From NCBI GenBank assembly GCA_049680185.1, contig JBAUHI010000017.1, positions 1-16,240 of the forward strand: DNA of 16,240 nt. The letters are read 5' to 3'. Numbering within the stretch: the stretch's first letter is position 1; every line of letters begins with the position of its first letter. The notes beneath the pieces are model-generated. The model was not told the origin of the DNA. It searched no databases and was given only the letters and a program-made list of their open reading frames with translations. Shown here in pieces: positions 1-6,286 of the stretch. Made by a program: the position numbers and the translations under genes. The DNA is from CAMLHU01 sp049680185. GTDB taxonomy: Bacteria > Gemmatimonadota > Gemmatimonadetes > Gemmatimonadales > GWC2-71-9.

Positions 1-1398
1 CTCGGTGTGCCACGACAGGCCGGCGCGGCTGAACATGATCGGGTAGTACCGCAGTCCGATCGTGTACACGTCGGAGTTGCCCTGCGTCTTCGGCGTCGCC
101 GGATCGCCCTGCTGCGACATCCGGACGTAGTCCGCCCGCCCGAGGAACATCAGCTGCGGGTTGACGTAATAATGTGCCTCGGCCAGGAAGCTGTTCCAGG
201 TGGCGTTCTGAGTGCCACCGGCGATGAGCGCCTGGTCCTCGGAGCCGTGCAGGAAGAAGGGCAGGACCTCGAAGTTCTGGAAGAAGAAGTCACCCATGAC
301 GCCCATGCGGGAGAACGACTTGTTGGTGCTGCCGCTCCCCGGGATCGGGTTGCCGCCCGAGTCGAGCTCGAAGTTGGTGGGGCGCTGCCCGAAGTAGCCG
401 TATACGCCGACCCGCTCCACCCCCAGCTTGCCGGCATCGAAGGCCTGGCTGGCGGTGACGTTGAAGTCCATCCCCTTGCCGCCGCCGGTGGCGCCATCGG
501 CCCCGGACAGTCCCGGCGTGCCGTCGTTCTCGTTCAGCACCGCGATGCTATACCGTCGGTAGCTGTTCTCGTTGTGTCCCATGATCTCGGCGCCGATCTG
601 GTTGTCACCCAGGCCGAAGTCGTTGATGCTATTCACCGGGAGGAAGTGGTAGGCCTGGTAGAAACCGCCGGTGCTGGAGAGGGTGACGATGCGCTTTTCG
701 GAGAGGAGGTTGTCGAGCTCGAACTTGCCGATCTTGAGGTTGACCCAACTTGAGCTGAACAGGTTGTCGAACCGGACGTTCGCCGTCTCGAGGGTGACCC
801 CGTCGCCAGCCGTGAATCCGGTCGGGACGAACCCGAAGGAGATGTTCTTGTAGAGAGTGCCGAGGAGGAGGAAGTCGGCCCCGGTCAGGTCCCAGCCCGA
901 CTGCGTCAGCGTTGTGGTGCCGCCGGGATCGGCCTGGGTGACCTGGTTGGTGGCCCGCTCCATACGCCACCCTGGGGTGGTGCGGAAAGCGGCCGGCCAG
1001 TAGGAGGGGTCCTTCCAGATCGGGTTGTCGCGGTCATTGCCCAACTGATAGCCCCGGTCCTTGAAGCGCTGACCGAAGGCGTTGAGCTCCGGCCACGCCG
1101 TATGGCAGGCGGAACAGGGCAGGTCGTACTTCCGCGCGAAGGCCGGGATGGCTCCCGACGTGTGGCCGGCCCAGTCCACCGCAGTCGCGCCGACCGCATT
1201 CGATTCTGACCGGATATAGGAGACGTACGCGGGACGCGATCCGGCGCCGGTGATCAGGGCCGCCGCACTGCGGCCCACCGTGGCGGGTCGCGCCGTGGCG
1301 CTGGCCACCGTCGCCAAACCCCCGACCAACACGGCCGTGGTGCAGGCGAGACGGGTCCAGCGAACAGTGATCCTGCGATCTGACAGCCACTCGAGCAT
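1..1398 (-). CDS. Exported mono-haem cytochrome fused to a beta-barrel porin (Cyc2-like), 3' end beyond window
   Basis: Reading the minus strand from ATG at 1398 gives 466 codons with no stop before the window edge, so the C-terminus is missing. GGAGG lies 4 bases before the ATG. Residues 1 to about 37 form a signal peptide: a basic start, a hydrophobic run at 17-33, then Ala-rich cleavage sites. A single haem-binding CSACH is at 95-99, followed by P103, L105-N106, F108-G109, F112-K113 and G116-Y117. This CxxCH, then PxLNxFGxxFKxxGY, pattern resembles the haem region of Cyc2-type fused cytochrome-porins (family knowledge). From about residue 145 there are alternating aromatic and polar segments with Gly/Asn/Asp turns, as expected of outer-membrane barrel strands. 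The role would be carrying electrons across the outer membrane, but many homologues in environmental phyla have no tested function, so iron oxidation is not claimed. It is transcribed away from the neighbouring genes. Confidence 0.8.
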   Translation of the reverse strand, partial: MLEWLSDRRITVRWTRLACTTAVLVGGLATVASATARPATVGRSAAALITGAGSRPAYVSYIRSESNAVGATAVDWAGHTSGAIPAFARKYDLPCSACHTAWPELNAFGQRFKDRGYQLGNDRDNPIWKDPSYWPAAFRTTPGWRMERATNQVTQADPGGTTTLTQSGWDLTGADFLLLGTLYKNISFGFVPTGFTAGDGVTLETANVRFDNLFSSSWVNLKIGKFELDNLLSEKRIVTLSSTGGFYQAYHFLPVNSINDFGLGDNQIGAEIMGHNENSYRRYSIAVLNENDGTPGLSGADGATGGGKGMDFNVTASQAFDAGKLGVERVGVYGYFGQRPTNFELDSGGNPIPGSGSTNKSFSRMGVMGDFFFQNFEVLPFFLHGSEDQALIAGGTQNATWNSFLAEAHYYVNPQLMFLGRADYVRMSQQGDPATPKTQGNSDVYTIGLRYYPIMFSRAGLSWHTE

Positions 1399-1598
1399 AA
1401 CGCCTCCGTGGAAAGCGACGTACACCGCTGTACCTCTGCGGAAAGAATGCGGACGGATCGAGATTTCGGGTCGGGGCTGCGGCACGCTGCAGTGCCGCGG
1501 TCCATCATCGGGTCTGGACTACCGGCTCGGCGGACAGCACCCTGGGGGGGACCAAGGTACGCTCGTCATAACGGAGAATGGTCCCTCCGAACAGATAC

Positions 1599-1627
1599 TG
1601 AGTACGGCATCCCTGAAAATCTGTCAA
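1599..1627 (-). promoter_or_regulatory. Possible sigma-70-like promoter for the cytochrome-porin gene
   Basis: On the minus strand a perfect TTGACA sits at 1627-1622. Seventeen bases further is a poor -10 candidate, TACTCA (1604-1599). It lies about 200 bases upstream of the ATG at 1398, in the AT-rich part of the leader. The weak -10 makes this tentative. Confidence 0.25.
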
Positions 1628-1712
1628 TAGCGACCAAATAATCTTTGTACGTCCTTAGTGAAGTGTTTTGCTCCTGTTCTTGCCAAGAATCCCGCGAAAT
1701 CAAGCAGTTTTG

Positions 1713-1745
1713 CCCGGCCTGAGGGCCGGGGCACGTCGGCCCCGG
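1713..1745. other. Two overlapping, mutually exclusive GC hairpins
   Basis: Stem 1 pairs CCCGGCC (1713-1719) with GGCCGGG (1724-1730) around a 4-base loop. Stem 2 pairs CCGGGGC (1726-1732) with GCCCCGG (1739-1745) around a 6-base loop. They share 1726-1730, so only one can form at a time. Neither is followed by a T-run on either strand, so they do not look like ordinary intrinsic terminators. Confidence 0.45.
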
Positions 1746-1828
1746 ACTAGATCGAACGTGAAGACGCTATGAGCGTCGGATGAGATCCCACGGGGCCCGA
1801 TGCACCTTGCAACCACCACCCCCGGGGA

Positions 1829-2086
1829 TTGGACGAGATCCACCACCAGCGGTATCGTTCGAGCCATCTTTGGCCGGTCCCCAGCTGCGGCCACCGCGTC
1901 CTTCACCGCATCGACTCCATGCCCCCGTCCCCATTCCACATCGCATTCTTCGTGATGGAAGTCCCGTGCGCCCGCCGCTTCATCGGCGAGCCGAGCGTAC
2001 CGATGACGATGTTCCTTCTCGATCGTTCCGGCCAGACGGTCGAGCACCGGGGCGTCACGCATCCCGAGCACGTCTTTCCCAGATGA
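1829..2086 (+). CDS. Doubtful small ORF overlapping the start of the FAD oxidoreductase gene
   Basis: An 85-codon frame opens at TTG 1829 (internal ATGs at 1919 and 1955). Its TGA overlaps the ATG of the next gene as ATGA at 2083-2086, an arrangement typical of translational coupling. Counted by hand, G/C is roughly 68%, 40% and over 80% at codon positions 1, 2 and 3. This is the order expected of a real gene in this genome; the antisense frame with the same third position would have positions 1 and 2 reversed. Against it, there is no clear ribosome site, the product is not recognised, and no domain, signal peptide or membrane segment is visible. It could be a genuine small protein, the remnant of a larger gene, or chance. 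No function is proposed. Confidence 0.3.
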   Translation: MDEIHHQRYRSSHLWPVPSCGHRVLHRIDSMPPSPFHIAFFVMEVPCARRFIGEPSVPMTMFLLDRSGQTVEHRGVTHPEHVFPR

Positions 2087-3246
2087 CCCACGCGGATGTG
2101 GTCGTGATCGGCGGCGGCGTGATCGGCGCCAGCGTCTCGCACCACCTCGCGACCCGCGGTGTCCGGAATGTGACGCTGCTCGATCGGAGCCCGGCACCTG
2201 GCGCGGGGAGCACCGGACAGGCCACCGGCGGCTTCCGGGCCCAGTACGGGACGGTCGTCAACATCCGGCTCTCCCTCCTGGCCCGCCAGAAGCTCCTCGA
2301 CTTCAAGGACGAGATCGGCACCGACCCTGGCTTCGACCAGGCCGGATATCTTTGGCTCTCCGCCGATGCCCGGGAACAGCGTATCCTCGAGGACGGGCTT
2401 GCAGTCCAGCAGTCCGAAGGGCTCGCCGAGGCCCGCACGGTCACACCCGATGACGTGCGGCAACTCAACCCGGCGCTGGCGCCGGACGGGATCTTCGGCG
2501 GCGTGTACTGCCCCACCGACGGATTCATCCGACCGCTCGCAATCCTGGATGGGTATCTCAAGTCGGCAGTGCGGGCGGGCGCAAAACCCGTATGGAATGC
2601 CGCGGTCCGCGGGATCGAACGCGATCCATCGGGACGGATCTCGGCAGTGGTCACGGACAAGGATCGGCTCCCCTGCGGCGCGGTGGTGGACGCTGCGGGT
2701 GCCTGGGCGGCGGAGGTCGCCGCGATGGCGGGGGTGACACTCCCGGTGGTGCCGCTCCGCCGTCAGGTGGCGAGCACGGCGCCGTGCGACCTCCTGCCGT
2801 CCCGGATGCCGATGACGATCTTCGCGGGTGATGGTTACCATCTCCGAGTGCGCGATGGTCGAGTGCTCCTGCTCTGGCCGACACCCGGCGTCCCTGGTGC
2901 GCCATTCGACACCCGGGTGGACGACGACTGGGTGGCGGCGGTCCGCGCCAAGACGACGCTTCGCGTGCCGGCACTCCGCGAGGTAGCGATCGACCGCGCC
3001 GCCAGCTGGGCCGGTCTCTACGAGATGTCACCCGACAAGCACGCGATCCTGGGACTGGCACCGGAGTGCGCCAACTTCTACCTGATCAACGGATCTTCGG
3101 GGCATGGCGTCATGCACTCGCCGGCACTGGGGCAACTGCTGGCCGAGATCATCTGCGATGGCCACGCGTCGACGCTCGATGTCTCGGCGCTCGCACCGGG
3201 CCGATTCGCCGAAGGGCGGCTGAACCACGTGTCGGAGCTGCTGTAG
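2083..3246 (+). CDS. DAO-family FAD-dependent oxidoreductase (sarcosine oxidase beta / glycine oxidase-like)
   Basis: This 387-residue protein fits the DAO family (PF01266), which oxidises the C-N bond of N-methylated or D-amino acids using FAD. The dinucleotide-binding GGGVIG is at residues 10-15, just after the predicted first beta strand. An acidic residue ending the second strand (LLDR) follows, then the STGQATGGFRAQYG segment typical of sarcosine-oxidase-beta-like proteins. GLYEMSPDKHAILG lies at 311-324 and the conserved GSSGHGVMHSP near 337-347. ATG 2083 was chosen because the FAD fold begins four residues later; the open frame extends to 1780 but the extra part is Pro/Arg-rich and unlike the family. 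The ribosome site is weak. The exact substrate cannot be read from sequence. There is no adjacent alpha, gamma or delta sarcosine oxidase gene, which argues for a stand-alone enzyme. A repeat-filled gap separates it from the next gene. Confidence 0.85.
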   Translation: MTHADVVVIGGGVIGASVSHHLATRGVRNVTLLDRSPAPGAGSTGQATGGFRAQYGTVVNIRLSLLARQKLLDFKDEIGTDPGFDQAGYLWLSADAREQRILEDGLAVQQSEGLAEARTVTPDDVRQLNPALAPDGIFGGVYCPTDGFIRPLAILDGYLKSAVRAGAKPVWNAAVRGIERDPSGRISAVVTDKDRLPCGAVVDAAGAWAAEVAAMAGVTLPVVPLRRQVASTAPCDLLPSRMPMTIFAGDGYHLRVRDGRVLLLWPTPGVPGAPFDTRVDDDWVAAVRAKTTLRVPALREVAIDRAASWAGLYEMSPDKHAILGLAPECANFYLINGSSGHGVMHSPALGQLLAEIICDGHASTLDVSALAPGRFAEGRLNHVSELL

Positions 3247-3262
3247 GAAAAAGCTTTACCAC

Positions 3263-3289
3263 CCTTCGCAGCGCTCAGGGCAGGCTCCG
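3263..3289 (+). repeat. Dispersed repeat B, copy 1
   Basis: It contains GCGCTCAGGGCAGGCTCCG, which recurs at 8025-8044 (plus) and, in longer form, at 9691-9720 (minus). Here and at 9691 it also includes CCTTCGC. In all three places it lies immediately outside a CACGGAG heptamer array. Confidence 0.75.
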
Positions 3290-3310
3290 CCACGAAGGAA
3301 CACGAAGAGG

Positions 3311-3470
3311 CACGGAGAACTGCAGCATGAAGTGGTCTTGGTGACCAAACTCCTTGCGAATGTGCGAGTGTCTTCCGACCCCCGGCACCAACATCACCTC
3401 ATGACTTGCGAGGTCACATCCATTGCTTTTCTCCGTGAAACTCCGTGTGCTCCGTGCCTCCGTGGTTCGC
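3311..3470. repeat. Type I-like palindromic core plus mirrored heptamer array
   Basis: The core spans 3311-3437, from CACGGAGAA to TTCTCCGTG. Inside are inward-facing versions of the GTGGTC motif (AAGTGGTCTTG near 3330; GCGAGGTCAC near 3409). The right side is an array of four CTCCGTG heptamers at 3431, 3441, 3450 and 3458 with spacers of 3, 2 and 1 bases, ending in GTTCGC. The left side is more diverged (CACGAAG variants at 3291 and 3301, spacers of 3). It ends 26 bases before the start codon of the cyclase gene. Confidence 0.75.
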
Positions 3471-3495
3471 AGTTCCTGAGACAAGGTGGACCCCG

Positions 3496-4143
3496 ATGCG
3501 TCGCCTGATCGACCTGAGCCATACCATCGAGCACGGGATGATCACCTACAAAGGCCTCCCGGCGCCGCTCATCTGCGATTACCTGAGCCGCGAACGGTCC
3601 CGCGGGCGCTACTCAGCGGGAACGGAGTTCCAGATCGGCCAGATCTCGATGGTCGCGAATACCGGGACGTACGTAGACTCACCGTTCCATCGGTTCGCCG
3701 ACGGCAAGGACCTGAGCGAGCTGCCACTGGAGTCGCTGGCGGACCTCGAGTGCGTGGTGGTGCGGGCGACAGCGCTCGCGATCGACTCCCTGCCCTTTGC
3801 GGATACGGAGGTCCGTGACAAGGCGGTCCTCTTCCACACCGGATGGGACCGGCATTGGCGCACCGATCGTTACTTTGAAGGACATCCGTACCTGACTGCC
3901 GAGCTCGCACAGCGACTGGTGACGGTGGGCGCACGGCTGGTCGGCATCGACTCGCACAACATCGACGATACATCCTCCAACTCGCGCCCGGTCCACTCGA
4001 CGCTCCTGGGCGCTGGGATCCCCATCGTGGAACACTTGACGAACCTTGCGGCACTCCCGGATCGGGGGGCGAAGTTCTTTGCCGTCCCGGTCAAGGTGAA
4101 GGGCTTCGGCACCTTTCCGGTCCGCGCGTTCGGGCTCTCCTGA
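3496..4143 (+). CDS. Cyclase-family protein (kynurenine formamidase / isatin hydrolase-like fold)
   Basis: A 215-residue protein of the putative cyclase family (PF04199), whose members hydrolyse amide or lactam bonds with a bound divalent metal. ATG 3496 follows AAGGTGG (3483-3489) with good spacing and begins the typical LIDLSH strand, so it is preferred over the upstream in-frame start at 3445, which lies in repeat DNA. The family signature HxGTHxDxPxH appears as NTGTYVDSPFH at residues 55-65. D61 and H65 are kept, but the two metal-binding histidines are N55 and Y59. I believe a subgroup with this Asn/Tyr pattern exists, so it may be a distinct class rather than a dead enzyme, but the metal site must differ. 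H9 and the late VGIDSHNIDD segment are also family-like. It is followed one base later by the DUF2007 gene, so the two are probably co-transcribed. Confidence 0.8.
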   Translation: MRRLIDLSHTIEHGMITYKGLPAPLICDYLSRERSRGRYSAGTEFQIGQISMVANTGTYVDSPFHRFADGKDLSELPLESLADLECVVVRATALAIDSLPFADTEVRDKAVLFHTGWDRHWRTDRYFEGHPYLTAELAQRLVTVGARLVGIDSHNIDDTSSNSRPVHSTLLGAGIPIVEHLTNLAALPDRGAKFFAVPVKVKGFGTFPVRAFGLS

Positions 4144-4144
4144 C

Positions 4145-4342
4145 ATGATCACCGTCCGGACATACCCCACCGAGGTGGAGGCGGAGGTCGATCGCGCGGT
4201 GCTCGCTGCCAACGGCATCCGGGCACTCGTGGTGCGGGACAACGCGGGCGGGATGCTGCCATCGCTCAACCTGCTGATGGCGGTGCGCCTGGTGGTGGAT
4301 AACGAGCATGGCGCCCAGGCGCGGGTGGTGCTGGGGGAGTGA
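4145..4342 (+). CDS. DUF2007-family small protein
   Basis: A 65-residue protein matching the pattern of DUF2007 (PF09413, putative signal-transducing protein): an opening VRTYPTEVEAEVDRAVL strand and helix, a central DNAGGMLPSLN, and a VRLVVDNEHGAQARVVL ending. The family forms a small alpha/beta fold and its role is not established. There is no signal peptide, so it should be cytoplasmic. The ATG lies one base after the stop of the cyclase gene and has no separate ribosome site, which points to translational coupling. Confidence 0.75.
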   Translation: MITVRTYPTEVEAEVDRAVLAANGIRALVVRDNAGGMLPSLNLLMAVRLVVDNEHGAQARVVLGE

Positions 4343-4349
4343 GGGGTGC

Positions 4350-4410
4350 GATGAGCGAGAAACGAGAAGAAGAGGGGAGGAGGGAAAAGCGGGGCAGGAG
4401 ACAAGAGACA
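4350..4410 (+). repeat. Purine-rich GAGAA/GGGAAAAGC tract
   Basis: This stretch between the DUF2007 gene and the next gene is almost pure purine on the plus strand, with short repeats such as GAGAAACGAGAAGAAGAGG and GGGAAAAGCGGGGCAGGAG. Similar tracts occur on the minus strand inside hrpB at 14941-14974 and about 16191-16218. Confidence 0.6.
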
Positions 4411-4430
4411 ACTACACGAAGGAGTCCACG

Positions 4431-4919
4431 ATGCCTGAGGCCAGTGCTCGCAGCCCGGACAATGCGCAGGTCCGCTTCCCGCCGCCGTTGGTGTATGTGC
4501 TGCCGCTCGCAGTCACCCCATTCCTGGATTCGCGCTGGCCGCTCCCGATCTTCGGCGCCCAGTGGCACGCTGCCGGAAATGTGGCCGGCGTCATCCTGGT
4601 GTTCGTTGGCATGTTGGTGATGCTCTCGGCGCTCATCCGCTTCCGGCGGGCCGGCACCTCGCCGGTTCCGGTCAGGCCGGTCACCGCGCTGGTGTTCACG
4701 GGCCCGTACCGCTTCACCCGAAACCCGATGTACCTCGGCTGGATGGTGGTCTACCTCGGTGGCATCCTGCTCCTGCGCAGCTGGTGGGCGGTGGTCTTCC
4801 TGCCATTGGTCTGGTGGGTGATGAACGCCTATGTCATTGCACGGGAAGAGCGCTACCTCGACGTCACGTTCGGCGAGCCGTATCGGTCCTACCGGACCCA
4901 GGTGCGGCGGTGGCTCTGA
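4431..4919 (+). CDS. Isoprenylcysteine carboxyl methyltransferase-family membrane protein
   Basis: A 162-residue integral membrane protein. ATG 4431 follows AAGGAG (4419-4424); the longer frame from 4308 only adds residues encoded by the purine tract. Hydrophobic segments lie at about 18-33, 48-70, 98-113 and 115-135. The C-terminal half carries the ICMT/PEMT-like signature: GPYRFTRNPMYLGW near residues 88-101, then REERYLDVTFGEPYRSY and a closing RRWL. In this superfamily these residues bind S-adenosylmethionine, and bacterial members methylate lipids or unknown small substrates. No isoprenylated protein partner is evident. The gene overlaps the cupredoxin lipoprotein gene by 10 bases, so the two are probably translated together. 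Confidence 0.82.
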   Translation: MPEASARSPDNAQVRFPPPLVYVLPLAVTPFLDSRWPLPIFGAQWHAAGNVAGVILVFVGMLVMLSALIRFRRAGTSPVPVRPVTALVFTGPYRFTRNPMYLGWMVVYLGGILLLRSWWAVVFLPLVWWVMNAYVIAREERYLDVTFGEPYRSYRTQVRRWL

Positions 4920-5365
4920 AGCCGCTGGCCGGCGCAGTTGTCGTCGTACTCGCAGGATGCCACGCGTCGGTCCCGCGCGCCGCATATGGGCCGAGGACGC
5001 GTGCGGTGACCATCACGACGGTGCCGCTGTTGGTGAAGGAAGACGCGAAGACGCTCCCGTTCCTCCAGCGTGACTTTGCCCAGGGCGGCGTGCTCGAAGG
5101 CCACGAGGTCTATGCGTTCGAACCCAGCACCATCACCGCCGTGGCGGGTGACACCCTCGACCTCACGTTCGTCAATCCGGAGGATGACCAGCACTCCTTC
5201 GTGATCGAGGGGCTGGTGGTGCCGCTCCCGCCCCAGCAGCGGGTCCACGCCACATGGGTGGCCTCGCGTCCCGGTATCTTCCCCTTCGTGTGCAGCATCC
5301 CCGCGCACCTGCCGATGATGGCCGGCCAGGTCGTCGTACTGGCGCCCGCGGCCGTCACGCCGTGA
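4910..5365 (+). CDS. Cupredoxin (type 1 copper) lipoprotein
   Basis: The GTG start at 4910, inside the end of the methyltransferase gene, gives 151 residues with a classic lipoprotein signal: K4, hydrophobic 6-15, lipobox LAGC with the lipidated Cys at 17. Starts further upstream would bury this signal. The mature part is a cupredoxin domain: a GHEVYAFEPSTITAVAGD beginning (64-81), then a full set of type 1 copper ligands, H95 (QHSF), C128, H133 and M136 or M137 (CSIPAHLPMM). Such proteins shuttle single electrons outside the cytoplasm; the C-terminal block resembles that of periplasmic cupredoxins related to the nitrous oxide reductase and cytochrome oxidase subunit II copper domains. The mature protein should be membrane-anchored in the periplasm. 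The redox partner is unknown; the overlap with the methyltransferase gene and the Tat-exported protein 41 bases downstream suggest a three-gene unit. Confidence 0.83.
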   Translation: MALKPLAGAVVVVLAGCHASVPRAAYGPRTRAVTITTVPLLVKEDAKTLPFLQRDFAQGGVLEGHEVYAFEPSTITAVAGDTLDLTFVNPEDDQHSFVIEGLVVPLPPQQRVHATWVASRPGIFPFVCSIPAHLPMMAGQVVVLAPAAVTP

Positions 5366-5406
5366 CTTGATCGACCGAACACTCCTTCACTTCCAACGGA
5401 GTTCCT

Positions 5407-6150
5407 GTGTCCCACACGCCTGACCCCCAACATCGGCGCGAATTCCTCGGGCAGTTGGCCGCCACCGTGGCGCTCGCCGGCGTGGCGTGCGCCCCTGCCG
5501 CGTCGAGCACCGTGGCACCGGCGCCCGTGCCCATCGCTGGAGCGGCGCCCGCCGCGGTCACCACCACTGCGAAAGTGCAGCAACCGCCGGTGCACTGGGA
5601 CGACAGCTGGACCACCAAGGTCCTGGCCGCCAAGCACAAGGCGGTGTTCGACGGGCCCGAGATCGCCGATGGCGAGGCACCGGGGCAGGCGTGGCTCTTC
5701 TACGAAGGGCTGTCCGTCGTGAAGGACGTCACCGACGCCGACGTGGTCCCGGTGATCGTGATGCGGCATATGGGGGTACCGATCGCGTTCAACGACCACC
5801 TCTGGGACAAGTACCAGCTGGGGAAGCAACTCAAGCAGAAGGACCCGACCACCGGCAAGCCGGCGCGCCGCAATCCGTACGCACACGCGGACAAGGGGGA
5901 CAAGTACGGCAACCTGGCCCCGGACGGGACGCTCCCCGAGCTGTATCGACGCGGTGCCGTGCTCCTGGCCTGCAGTCGTGCGGCGAGTTACTTCGCGTAC
6001 ACCATCGCCGAGCGCACCAAGCAACCGTTCCCGCAGGTGAAAGCGGAGATCAAGGCCAACCTGATCGATGGCGTGATCCTGCAGCCATCGGGGGTGTACG
6101 CGGTGCTGCGGGCGCAGGAGGTCGGGTGCGCGTACATCAGGGCGACGTGA
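5407..6150 (+). CDS. Tat-exported DsrE/F-like protein
   Basis: A 247-residue product starting at GTG 5407, a few bases after CGGAG. The twin-arginine motif RREFL (10-14) precedes a hydrophobic stretch (17-27) and Cys28, so it is a Tat substrate and perhaps a lipoprotein, although Gly at -3 is a poor lipobox. An Ala/Pro/Thr-rich linker follows (29-58). The folded part has alternating strands such as VVPVIVMRHMG and FNDHLWDKYQLG, then GAVLLACSRAASYFAYTIAER and the closing GVYAVLRAQEVGCAYI. This order resembles exported DsrE/DsrF-like proteins of environmental bacteria. The Cys in LLACS sits where DsrE-like proteins often carry a Cys, but a sulfur-transfer role is only inferred. Tat export suggests folding before transport. 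It lies downstream of the cupredoxin gene, probably in the same unit. Confidence 0.62.
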   Translation: MSHTPDPQHRREFLGQLAATVALAGVACAPAASSTVAPAPVPIAGAAPAAVTTTAKVQQPPVHWDDSWTTKVLAAKHKAVFDGPEIADGEAPGQAWLFYEGLSVVKDVTDADVVPVIVMRHMGVPIAFNDHLWDKYQLGKQLKQKDPTTGKPARRNPYAHADKGDKYGNLAPDGTLPELYRRGAVLLACSRAASYFAYTIAERTKQPFPQVKAEIKANLIDGVILQPSGVYAVLRAQEVGCAYIRAT

Positions 6151-6233
6151 GAGGTGGGCGGAGGGGCCGGAGGGGCGGATAGGCGCATGGGCGCGTGAAA
6201 AGCCGCATGAGGCGCATGGACAGGCGGATGTTT

Positions 6234-6257
6234 GGGTGGCGGGTGGCGGGTGGCGGG
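6234..6257 (+). repeat. GGGTGGC tandem repeat with G-quadruplex pattern
   Basis: Three tandem GGGTGGC units at 6234-6254 are followed by a fourth GGG. This gives four GGG runs each separated by four bases, fitting the usual G-quadruplex rule. It lies 30 bases before the ATG of the next lipoprotein gene. The whole 6151-6286 gap is G-rich on the plus strand, with repeated GGAGGGGC and GGCGCATG. Confidence 0.7.
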
Positions 6258-6286
6258 TCGATGGGTGAACCTATGGGGATGGAACG

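Larger units (their letters stand above)
1399..1828. other. Intergenic leader of the cytochrome-porin gene
   Basis: No convincing gene is seen here. Short ORFs on both strands lack family resemblance and ribosome sites. Positions about 1605-1710 are clearly AT-richer than the surroundings, which suits a promoter region for the leftward cytochrome-porin gene. A double hairpin lies at 1713-1745. Confidence 0.5.

Noticed and set aside
7..753. Long plus-strand ORF opposite the cytochrome-porin gene
   Set aside because: The minus strand encodes a coherent signal peptide, haem motif and barrel throughout; the plus-strand product has no family resemblance and is an antisense shadow of GC-rich codons.
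1713..1745. Intrinsic terminator for either neighbouring gene
   Set aside because: The stems are preceded, not followed, by a T-run on the plus strand and followed by an A-run on the minus strand, and no gene ends here.
1700..2197. 165-codon minus-strand ORF before the FAD gene
   Set aside because: It overlaps the FAD-binding N-terminus in antisense, its start is Arg/Gly-rich, and its frame does not have the high-G/C third position.
1903..2841. 312-codon minus-strand ORF across the start of the FAD oxidoreductase
   Set aside because: It is antisense to a clear DAO-family protein, has no recognisable domain, and has the reverse of the expected base composition at codon positions 1 and 2.
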